A DNA stretch of 40,820 nt. Source: Gammaproteobacteria bacterium. Its GTDB lineage: Bacteria; Pseudomonadota; Gammaproteobacteria; DSM-16500. The DNA lies in contig JAJONP010000004.1 in NCBI GenBank assembly GCA_021323555.1, forward strand, positions 1 through 40,820. Reading direction: 5' to 3'. Shown one piece after another: positions 26,466 through 33,327 of this stretch (position 1 is the stretch's first letter; each line of letters starts with the position of its first letter). The notes under the pieces are model-generated. The model was not told the origin of the DNA, made no database searches, and saw nothing but the letters and a program-made list of their open reading frames with translations. The position numbers and the translations under genes were made by a program.

Positions 26466-26510
26466 TGGTGGCCAGAGGCAGAATCGAACTGCCGACACGA
26501 GGATTTTCAG
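26466..26510 (-). other. 3' half of tRNA-Phe (anticodon loop to CCA): probable attachment-site remnant
   Basis: Read on the minus strand this is a near-perfect tRNA-Phe(GAA) 3' half: anticodon loop CTGAAAA (26510-26504), anticodon 3' stem TCCTC, variable loop GTGTC, T arm GGCAGTTCGATTCTGCC, acceptor strand TCTGGCC, discriminator A and CCA (26468-26466). The 5' strand of the anticodon stem should read GAGGA but reads TCGGG, and no D arm or 5' acceptor follows. The tRNA is therefore cut exactly at the anticodon loop, as expected of the duplicated att site left by a tRNA-integrating element. Confidence 0.8.
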
Positions 26511-26526
26511 CCCGAACACTGAAAAT
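26503..26526. repeat. 8-bp inverted arms at the att crossover
   Basis: ATTTTCAG (26503-26510, the last tRNA-derived bases) and CTGAAAAT (26519-26526) are perfect reverse complements separated by eight bases. Tyrosine-recombinase core sites have this form: inverted arms around a 6-8 base overlap. The position exactly at the point where tRNA identity ends supports a recombination core, but this is inference. Confidence 0.45.
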
Positions 26527-26683
26527 TGGGTTATTGATTTTGTAAATAAAAAATCTGCGGATACTCACTACAAACGGTGTACAATGGTTAACAAGGGCGT
26601 ACTCAGATACGAGGATCTCACGAGGTATAAAAGGCAGCCAAATAATCTTAATTACTGTAATTCTTCTTAAATTTTATGCTGCT

Positions 26684-28294
26684 TCAAAGAGGATATTTAT
26701 TGCTGCACCGACAGCTACCTCTTTTCTTGGCCATTTTTTCCCCATTCCTTCCAAAAGCCTCCATAGACTGTTCCACGGCTTTGTACTGCTTATCCAGGCT
26801 TTCTAAACCTTGCGGGTTAACCTTTACAGCATCGTGGAATGTCTGGAGTGCATTCTCAAGCTGGGGAAGGGTAAGATAGGAAATGCCACCGCGTACACGG
26901 TGTAATTCTGCCCGCAAAGCGGCTTCATCTCGATTTGTATAATGTTTAGCTAAGGCTTCTTGGCTAGCTTTTAAATCGCGTGCGAAAAGGGCTAGGACTT
27001 CTTTGGTAAAATCGACATTTCCACTACATTTTTGCACACAGCCATCCCAATCGATAATAGTCAGGGATGTATCTTGTGCGGCAGGTTTTTCATACTTGCC
27101 TTCAGAGGAGAGTACTTTGTCCTTTTTAGGAGCAAAGCGTTTTACGATATTTTCTAAGTCAGGAAGGGTCGCTGGCTTGGTTAGTACCTCTTGCATACCA
27201 CTATTTAATGCTTCTTGGCGTCTTTCAGGCTCATTTCCGTGGCCAGTTAAAGCAATGATGGGTACGTGTGAACAAGGAGTGGGGAGTGAACGGATCTGTT
27301 TAGTGGCTTCAATACCGCTAAAATCAGGTAATCCTATATCCATGAGAATTAAATCATATTGGTTAGTAGAGACCATTTTAACGGCTTCGGCACCCGTTTT
27401 AGCAAGGCTTGTTACACACCCCAGCGATTTTAAGAGATTTTGCACTACCATGCCTGCGGGGAGATTATCCTCAACAACTAATAAACGAACGTGAGAGCAA
27501 TCTGGTTTTTCCTCTATTCGTGTGGAAGTAGTATATTCCGTATAAGTGGTTAGCTCTTGCTTATTTTGTGTAATTTTAGACTGGTGGTTATTTACAATAT
27601 TTCTATATAAATTGTCTGAACCGTTGGCCGAAAGCGTCAAAGGTATAGTAATTGTAAATTTCGTTCCCTTTCCTAATTCACTGTGGACATTAATCGAGCC
27701 ATTCATTTTATCTAAGTATTTTTTAACCGCATATAAGCCAATACCATATCCTTTATAAATGCCTTCATAAAAAGGCGTTAAGCGGGAAAAGTTTTTAAAA
27801 ATATCTTCGCATTTATCTTCAGGGATACCGATGCCTGTATCTTCAACAACAATTTGAAGGGTTACTTGATTGTCTCGTTGTTTTAATTTGCTTGCAGAAA
27901 TAGAAACGTAACCTTTCTGAGTAAATTTTATAGCATTATTAAGTAAGTTTAATAAAATCCGGTCAATCAATAAATGATGCCCAATAAAGAAATCAGGCAG
28001 CTCATTTAATAAAGAGACTTTAAGTTGTATATTTTTATCCTTAGCTATTGGCATTAGCAACCTAACATTATGTTCAATAATTTTATTTAAGCTAAAGAAT
28101 CTAGGCTCTTGCTGCATTTCTCCTGCTTCAAGGCGAGTCATTTCGAGAATAGAGTTCAATAAATTTAACAGTTCATGGGTTGATTCAACCAGCAATTTAG
28201 CATCTTCTTTAATTTCTGGATCTTTGGTTTTTTGGTATATAAGCTGACCCATTCCTACCATGCCGGTAATAGGGGTGCGGATATCATGGCTCAT
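26684..28294 (-). CDS. hybrid histidine kinase (HisKA-HATPase-REC-Hpt), lacking its N-terminal sensor
   Basis: The 536-residue ORF begins at the phosphoacceptor box itself: MSHDIRTPITGMVGM (His3). It continues with HATPase_c (NLLNNAIKF, DTGIGIPED, GYGIGLY), a receiver domain with phospho-Asp in ILMDIGLPDF and Lys in LTKPA, and an Hpt domain (ELHRVRGG). The phosphorelay modules are complete. The codons just before the ATG still read TKSEFIAN, the usual lead-in to this box, then hit a TGA at about 28319-28321, and there is no ribosome-binding site. The gene has therefore lost its sensor/membrane part and is probably a 5'-truncated remnant, though a shortened product is possible. Confidence 0.75.
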   Translation of the reverse strand: MSHDIRTPITGMVGMGQLIYQKTKDPEIKEDAKLLVESTHELLNLLNSILEMTRLEAGEMQQEPRFFSLNKIIEHNVRLLMPIAKDKNIQLKVSLLNELPDFFIGHHLLIDRILLNLLNNAIKFTQKGYVSISASKLKQRDNQVTLQIVVEDTGIGIPEDKCEDIFKNFSRLTPFYEGIYKGYGIGLYAVKKYLDKMNGSINVHSELGKGTKFTITIPLTLSANGSDNLYRNIVNNHQSKITQNKQELTTYTEYTTSTRIEEKPDCSHVRLLVVEDNLPAGMVVQNLLKSLGCVTSLAKTGAEAVKMVSTNQYDLILMDIGLPDFSGIEATKQIRSLPTPCSHVPIIALTGHGNEPERRQEALNSGMQEVLTKPATLPDLENIVKRFAPKKDKVLSSEGKYEKPAAQDTSLTIIDWDGCVQKCSGNVDFTKEVLALFARDLKASQEALAKHYTNRDEAALRAELHRVRGGISYLTLPQLENALQTFHDAVKVNPQGLESLDKQYKAVEQSMEAFGRNGEKMAKKRGSCRCSNKYPL

Positions 28295-28380
28295 ATTAGC
28301 GATAAATTCAGATTTCGTAATTCGTCAATACATTTTTGTGTTAGTCTGTTTGAGCCGATAACATAACACGTAAACTCCAT
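28291..28380 (-). pseudogene. short N-terminal gene fragment fused out of frame to the kinase
   Basis: A 29-codon ORF starts with ATG 28380, preceded by GGGGAA, reads MEFTCYVIGSNRL and ends at a TGA overlapping the kinase's first codons in another frame. The strong start and immediate loss of frame suggest the true N-terminus of the original kinase gene, or of another gene, joined to the kinase by a deletion. I do not recognise the fragment; the CYVIGSNRL pattern faintly recalls formyltransferase-type N-termini. Confidence 0.3.
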
Positions 28381-28969
28381 TAAGATTCCCCTTTAAGCAC
28401 ATCAACGTTGCTCTGTCCTTAGAATCTCTTGTAATTCATAATCCTTATGAATATTTTTTATAACCGCTTGAAAAAACAATTAACCATAAGATTTTGTAAA
28501 TATTTTTATGGCCTGCTTCAGTTTAATTTTGGGGGTAGTATAGCATGTTACGAGTATTATGGTTTAATAATTAGACGCTAATATATAGAGTTTTTATTAT
28601 TTTGAAAGATTCTAAGTAATAGCGCTAAAAAAAACAAATAGTCTGCCTGTTTAAAAGCCATCAACAATTTTTAGAGAGATAAAGGAACCAAGAAGCATAT
28701 TTAAATTTAAAGATATTTAAAGAAGTAATATTATCTTAGGGGGCTGGGTGCACTCTCGGAGAAATAGTGTCCCAATACGGCAGTATTTTTTTTGAGCAAA
28801 TTTATCTTTTTTATAGCTGCTTAAGACAGAACTTTGCTATTCGTGTATTGATACTGATGAGTGTAAACTGAGTGACGGTATATTTGATATGGAAATAACT
28901 TCTGGTAGAAATTAGGATAAACAGTTTAGGAATAGTTAGAGATTTAATTAAATACAAAGGAGGATGTAT
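28381..28969. other. AT-rich non-coding stretch of about 590 bases
   Basis: There is no supported gene. It should hold the divergent promoters of the Smr-Sel1 gene and of the kinase remnant. A small hairpin (AATAC/GTATT, 28774-28787) runs into eight T residues and could be a weak terminator. The ribosome-binding site AAAGGAGG for the next gene is at 28956-28963. Confidence 0.5.
28774..28793 (+). terminator. weak hairpin plus T-run
   Basis: AATAC and GTATT form a five-pair stem with loop GGCA, followed by a run of eight T. The stem is short and AT-rich and no plus-strand gene ends just upstream, so the functional assignment is uncertain. Confidence 0.25.
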
Positions 28970-31579
28970 ATGGACCATAAAAAATCAAAACAGAATAATA
29001 AATCTATAGAGAATTTAAATGATTTTGCGGAAATGCAAATAACAATACTCGCTGCTTTCAGAACATTTTATAGTTTAAGGTGGGAGGATCTGCATGGCTT
29101 ATCAGTTGAACAGGCGAAGCTGCGGGTAAAAAAAGCTGTTATGGAAAGTGTTAAAAATGGTTGTCGAACTTGCCGCATTATTACGGGGCGTGGCAATCAT
29201 GTTAATGCTAGAGGAGAAAGGGGTACTATTTTTAATGCTTGTGAGTCGTGGCTGGAATCTGATGAACTAAAACCTTTTATTGAAAATTATGAAAAAAGAG
29301 TTGGGCATTATGTTGTAAAAATGAAAAGAATGTCCAACTTTGCTCCTGTTGAAAATTTTAACCATCAAAATATAAAAAATTTTTATAAGAATAATTTAAG
29401 TAATTTACAGCTATTAGCTAACCAAGGAGAGGCTAGATCTCAATTTTTAGTAGGATGTGCGTATGCCCTCGGAATAGAGTTAAGTTGTGACTATAAAAAG
29501 GCATTTAATGTGCTACTAAAAGCAGCAAATCAAGAACATGGGCCTGCTCAAGAATTTATAGGGATGTTCTACTATGTAGGTGAAGGTGTTAGGCAAGATG
29601 ATAAAAAGGCTATGGAATGGCTAGAAAAAGCGGTTAACAATGGGCGAGGCACCGCTGCTTATACCTTGTCATCTGCTTATTTTTATGGCTTTGGTTGCGG
29701 GATCAATACAAAATTATCTGCGGCATGGGCTGCCCGCGGTGCAGTATTAGGAGATTTATTCTCGATGCGAAGAGTCGGAAATTTATACCTTCACGGCTAT
29801 CCCGAAGAGTCTGTTCCAAAAGATATTAAAAAGGCTATTCGTTGGTATACACAGGCGGCTAAGAATGGGGATGCATACAGCCAATATCAATTGGGTTGTT
29901 TTTATAAAAATGGGGAAGGAGTACCGCTTAATTTAGAAGAAGGATTTAAATGGTATTTATTATCCGCTAAGACAGGTGATACAGATGGCATGATAGGAGT
30001 CGCCGCTTGTTATTTAGAAGGTAGTGGATGTGAAAGAAACATGCAAGCAGCGAAAGAATGGTTAGAGAAAGCTGATGAGTTGGGGCATCCTGATGCAAAA
30101 TTAATGTTATCCGCATATTATATATCAATGGGTGATATATCGAAAGCATTGGAATTAAGACAAATCAGCGCAGACTCGGGTTCAGTCCAAGCACAGGTTA
30201 AAATATTTACAGATCCTCTAACTGATAGAGATTTGAGGGAGAAAGTTTTATTCCAATTATTGGAACAGCCGGTTAGCGAGATAACTCAACATTCGCCACT
30301 TTTTATTCAATTTTTGGTAAGTCAATGTTTATTGATGAAAATGGCAGCAACTGAATCAAAAAGCCAAACCAAAAAAAATAATCGTCGGGGTCTTCTTTTA
30401 TTAGAGGATCTGGCCAAAAAAGGACATAGTGAGGCTCTGTTGTTGATGGGGGCGCATTTCTGCCAGAATAATTTTGATAAAGCTATGGAGTATTGGGAGA
30501 AAGGCGCTACATTAAGCGATATGGACTGTCTGTTCTTAGCAGGGTTACTTTATAAGGATGCAGGTAAAGGAAAGCAATATGTTGATAGAGCAGTGCAAGC
30601 AAAACATCCTGCAGCGCTCTTGCATGAAGCACTTATACCGTTTAAATCGGGGTTTTCTGAAGATGATGAAACATTTCAAAGTACACTTTCCCAGTTAATT
30701 GTTTCAATTAAAGAAGGTATAAAAGCCGATAAATCTAATTATTTAAACATTTCTTGGGGCGTAGATCTAGTACCAGCCAGAGCTTTACTTGCAATTATTA
30801 CGCTGCTTTTACGGCAGCCTTATAGACTTAAGTTAGATAATGAAATAGTACAAGCCAGTTTGGCCCTGCTGCGTCAAGCTGCAAATGAAAACAATAGGGA
30901 TGTACAGTATTATCTGGGTATTTACCTGATTACGGTTGGATGCCCGTTGGAGTATCGCGAAGAATTCACAAATTGGATGGAAGATTTAACACGGGTTGAT
31001 CCGAGTGTTAGGGAACAACCATGGTTTGCTTTATATATAATGTTTTCTAAGCATTATAAAACCCCTTTTGCAGAAGGTCTGGATTGGCTTAAAAAATCAG
31101 AAGAGGCGGGCAATCTTATCTCCAAAGAAATAATAAAAACTGTCCTTCAAAATCCATTTTATACTGTTGAGCAAATCAGCAGCATACCAGGGGTTGGGCT
31201 TATTGGAATAAATGATCTTGATTTTAGAAAAATTGAGATTTACCCCTTAGTTAAGAAAAAGATGATGGACTATCAAACCTATTTATTAAATTGTTGGCTA
31301 GAAGGATCTAAAGAGGAAAATAGCCGCTTGAATTCTCAAGAATTAACAGGATCAAGGGTAGATGAAGACAAAGATAAATCTAAAATGCAATCCGAACCCT
31401 CCGAGGCTTTAGTAGAAGCTAGTATAACAATGGCGCTGGCAGAGAGTTTCTCTCAGCTATTTAAGATGAGTTCTACGCATTTAACTACAGGTAGCTCTCC
31501 AGCAGCAAGCAGCAGCCAGACAGAACATATTTCATCAATAAATCTGCAAAGTGTAATAAAGGGACAATCATTTGGTTAA
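28970..31579 (+). CDS. Smr-domain plus Sel1-repeat protein (effector candidate)
   Basis: This 869-residue protein has an N-terminal Smr domain (about residues 40-95: DLHGLSVEQAK, then RIITGRGNH and GTIFNACESWL), a fold known for nuclease or nucleic-acid binding in MutS2-type proteins. At least five or six Sel1-like repeats follow from about 145 to 400 (for example GPAQEFIGMFYYVGEGV and AYSQYQLGCFYKNGEGV), with looser helical repeats to about 740. The tail is Ser/Thr-rich. Sel1 repeats are common in host-directed Legionella proteins. There is no signal peptide. The start is ATG 28970, six bases after AAAGGAGG; the ATG at 28964 is too close to it. The Smr-Sel1 combination is unusual; a secreted role is inference. 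Confidence 0.85.
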   Translation: MDHKKSKQNNKSIENLNDFAEMQITILAAFRTFYSLRWEDLHGLSVEQAKLRVKKAVMESVKNGCRTCRIITGRGNHVNARGERGTIFNACESWLESDELKPFIENYEKRVGHYVVKMKRMSNFAPVENFNHQNIKNFYKNNLSNLQLLANQGEARSQFLVGCAYALGIELSCDYKKAFNVLLKAANQEHGPAQEFIGMFYYVGEGVRQDDKKAMEWLEKAVNNGRGTAAYTLSSAYFYGFGCGINTKLSAAWAARGAVLGDLFSMRRVGNLYLHGYPEESVPKDIKKAIRWYTQAAKNGDAYSQYQLGCFYKNGEGVPLNLEEGFKWYLLSAKTGDTDGMIGVAACYLEGSGCERNMQAAKEWLEKADELGHPDAKLMLSAYYISMGDISKALELRQISADSGSVQAQVKIFTDPLTDRDLREKVLFQLLEQPVSEITQHSPLFIQFLVSQCLLMKMAATESKSQTKKNNRRGLLLLEDLAKKGHSEALLLMGAHFCQNNFDKAMEYWEKGATLSDMDCLFLAGLLYKDAGKGKQYVDRAVQAKHPAALLHEALIPFKSGFSEDDETFQSTLSQLIVSIKEGIKADKSNYLNISWGVDLVPARALLAIITLLLRQPYRLKLDNEIVQASLALLRQAANENNRDVQYYLGIYLITVGCPLEYREEFTNWMEDLTRVDPSVREQPWFALYIMFSKHYKTPFAEGLDWLKKSEEAGNLISKEIIKTVLQNPFYTVEQISSIPGVGLIGINDLDFRKIEIYPLVKKKMMDYQTYLLNCWLEGSKEENSRLNSQELTGSRVDEDKDKSKMQSEPSEALVEASITMALAESFSQLFKMSSTHLTTGSSPAASSSQTEHISSINLQSVIKGQSFG

Positions 31580-31606
31580 CAAATAAAGCAAGGAAAACTC
31601 TTGCTA

Positions 31607-32476
31607 TTAAACTTGCTTCTGTTGATTGTGGTTTGAGGCTAGGGCACTTAAATGGGATGTTACTATATTTGATTTTAAATAACGCCACAGTTGAACATTA
31701 CCCAGCAGCCCCATCTCTTTTTTGATTAACTTTAAGCATTCTTGGCGACTGCATTTCTCTTTTAACTGCTCTGTTCTAAAACGGGCATAATGATGTCGAT
31801 ATTGAGCGTATCTTAAGCCTTGCATTGCTAACTCACCACGATATAAGCCCATCAGAATAGGGCGCGTCCAGCGCGTTTTGAGCGATTCTTTAGGGGGTAA
31901 TAGCTGCACTACCAAGTCGGTTAACACAGTTTGTTCAGGATGGCAAAAGGGGATAGAACGCTCAAGGCTGTTGAAAGCTAAGGAGCGGGGGATCGTAATG
32001 CTGTCTAAATCAATGTGAAAAAGAGGCTGTAGGTTGATGGCTTCATCAAATGTGAGGCCAAAAAACAAGCTCATACCAAAAATAACTTTAGAGGCAGGGT
32101 AATGAAATTGCTGGTAACAGTGAAATAAGTCGATATTCTCAGCAATCTTGTACGCCGTTTGTTTGCGTAAGCCTAGCGCAACGTTGCTGGGAATAGGCTC
32201 TTTAAAGGATAGGTTTTGGGCTAAAAAACGCAAAACAGCCAGTCTGTTTATGATGGTAGAATGACTCCATTGCTGCTCTTTCCAATGTGCTACGAGAATT
32301 TCAATATCGGAACGGGTTAATTGAGTCAAGCTGCTGGGCAGCTGTGGGAGCGTCTTCAAATCCCTTATGATGAGTTTCATAAGATAACAGCGTTGCGCAC
32401 GTTGTGCTGGGCTGCCGGCACGAAGATGCCGAAAGATGCGATCCGATTCTTCAAGAAGCTGGTGGTACCTGCCCAT
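31607..32476 (-). CDS. degenerate tyrosine-recombinase (phage integrase-like) protein
   Basis: This 289-residue protein has an N-terminal SAM-like core-binding region (about residues 3-105, with SHSTIINRLAVLRFLAQ) and a C-terminal part that follows the order of an integrase catalytic domain. However, the first catalytic Arg position (GLRxxE) reads GLTFDEA, the HxxR box appears as YRHHYARFR, and LGHxxxxxTxxY appears as LLGNVQLWRYL. The key Arg I and second His are missing. It is probably inactive for strand exchange and may be a DNA-binding accessory or a decayed integrase. It is preceded by a 74-residue gene on the same strand and converges with the Smr-Sel1 gene. Confidence 0.65.
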   Translation of the reverse strand: MGRYHQLLEESDRIFRHLRAGSPAQRAQRCYLMKLIIRDLKTLPQLPSSLTQLTRSDIEILVAHWKEQQWSHSTIINRLAVLRFLAQNLSFKEPIPSNVALGLRKQTAYKIAENIDLFHCYQQFHYPASKVIFGMSLFFGLTFDEAINLQPLFHIDLDSITIPRSLAFNSLERSIPFCHPEQTVLTDLVVQLLPPKESLKTRWTRPILMGLYRGELAMQGLRYAQYRHHYARFRTEQLKEKCSRQECLKLIKKEMGLLGNVQLWRYLKSNIVTSHLSALASNHNQQKQV

Positions 32477-32516
32477 TTTTATTGTCTTGCTTTTGGGGAT
32501 ATTCTACTGTTGCGGC

Positions 32517-32741
32517 TCAACCGTTTAAATTGATAATCAACTTTTCAGTTACTTTTGCTAAATTGTCATGAGTCACTAAGAGGTTGATCAGTTTTCGGAT
32601 GGAAGGGGTAGTCTCGGTGGCAACAAAAACTTGTTGTTGAATGTCGCGTAGCAAGGCGTAGGCTTCTTCGCTAAGAAGATATCGCGTTGCTTTTTTTTCT
32701 GGATCATTGGTTATTTCATCTTTATTGGCAAAGTCATTCAT
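32517..32741 (-). CDS. small hypothetical protein upstream of the recombinase-like gene
   Basis: This 74-residue, mostly helical, charged protein (RYLLSEEAYALLRDIQQQVF, then TPSIRKLINLLVT) has no membrane segment. The size and composition suggest a small DNA-binding or regulatory protein, perhaps ribbon-helix-helix-like, but no family is certain. ATG 32741 has GGAG nine bases upstream. It is 40 bases ahead of the recombinase-like gene, so the two form an operon and may act together. Confidence 0.55.
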   Translation of the reverse strand: MNDFANKDEITNDPEKKATRYLLSEEAYALLRDIQQQVFVATETTPSIRKLINLLVTHDNLAKVTEKLIINLNG

Positions 32742-33110
32742 TTTTATTTACTCCGGCAGGGAATAGCTTAAATACCAGTTGTATTGATGCGTTAAGCTAA
32801 ACGTTTAAAAGGGTTAAATCAGATAAAGCAGCTTAAGCTGATCCCGATTCAATGTAAGAAACATAATTAATCATGCTAACCGATCGGAATGATGTGAGGT
32901 CATTTCGGCTGGCCTATCTAAACTGGAGATATCAAACCAGCAAATTTCAGTCTAAACGACCCGCCGCAGGGCTAAGAAATGAAGGACGGCTATATACAGA
33001 TTCTGTCTTGATAGGTTATTTTTACCCTATAAAAGCAAATTTTATCTTAAGCAATTTTAGTGAGAAAGTCCAGTCTTTTCGGCTTGAATGCTTGATTTTT
33101 GGAATAAAGC

Positions 33111-33135
33111 AAAAAAGCAATATTATTGCTTTTTT
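33111..33135 (-). terminator. bidirectional rho-independent terminator-like hairpin
   Basis: AAAAAAGCAAT (33111-33121) and ATTGCTTTTTT (33125-33135) are perfect reverse complements with a three-base loop, giving a stem with a T-run on either strand. It is about 190 bases downstream of the stop of the giant minus-strand gene and could end its transcript before the recombinase-like operon. Confidence 0.5.
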
Positions 33136-33142
33136 CCCTTTT

Positions 33143-33160
33143 ACCCCAAAATTTTGGGGT
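33143..33160. repeat. 18-base perfect palindrome
   Basis: ACCCCAAAATTTTGGGGT reads the same on both strands. It lies eight bases after the terminator-like hairpin. It could be a protein-binding site or part of a larger structured element. Confidence 0.5.
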
Positions 33161-33207
33161 GTCTTTAAAGCCAAAAACGCCGCTATTCCGGCAGTTTTTG
33201 CAAGATT

Positions 33208-33258
33208 CCCCTATCGTCACTGCAAAAACGCAGGCGTTTTATTCAGTGACGATAAGGG
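33208..33258. repeat. interrupted hairpin of 18 pairs
   Basis: TATCGTCACTG (33212-33222) pairs with CAGTGACGATA (33244-33254), and inside it AAAACGC (33225-33231) pairs with GCGTTTT (33234-33240), with a small CA/ATT internal loop. CCCC and GGG flank the base of the stem. There is no T-run. It resembles a mobile palindromic repeat or a small structured RNA. Confidence 0.55.
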
Positions 33259-33327
33259 TGCAGCCTTCTGCCGCCGATCACCACAAGCCCCATTTCCGGC
33301 TTGCAGGGATTGACGATTTTTGGCTGC

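Larger units (their letters stand above)
32742..33327. other. non-coding stretch of about 590 bases rich in palindromes
   Basis: One long open frame on the plus strand (about 32873-33313) has no ribosome-binding site and a composition unlike a protein, so I reject it as a gene. The stretch contains a terminator-like hairpin at 33111-33135, an 18-base perfect palindrome at 33143-33160 and a long interrupted hairpin at 33208-33258. It separates the giant NACHT gene from the recombinase-like operon. Confidence 0.55.

Noticed and set aside
26466..26545. A complete tRNA gene
   Set aside because: The D arm, the 5' acceptor strand and the 5' half of the anticodon stem are missing; only the 3' half is tRNA.
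26404..26670. Open frame of 88 codons across the tRNA fragment
   Set aside because: It is explained by the antisense of the tRNA-Phe 3' half and has no start signal.
32873..33313. Open frame of 146 codons on the plus strand
   Set aside because: It has no ribosome-binding site, runs through several palindromes, and its translation has no recognisable order.
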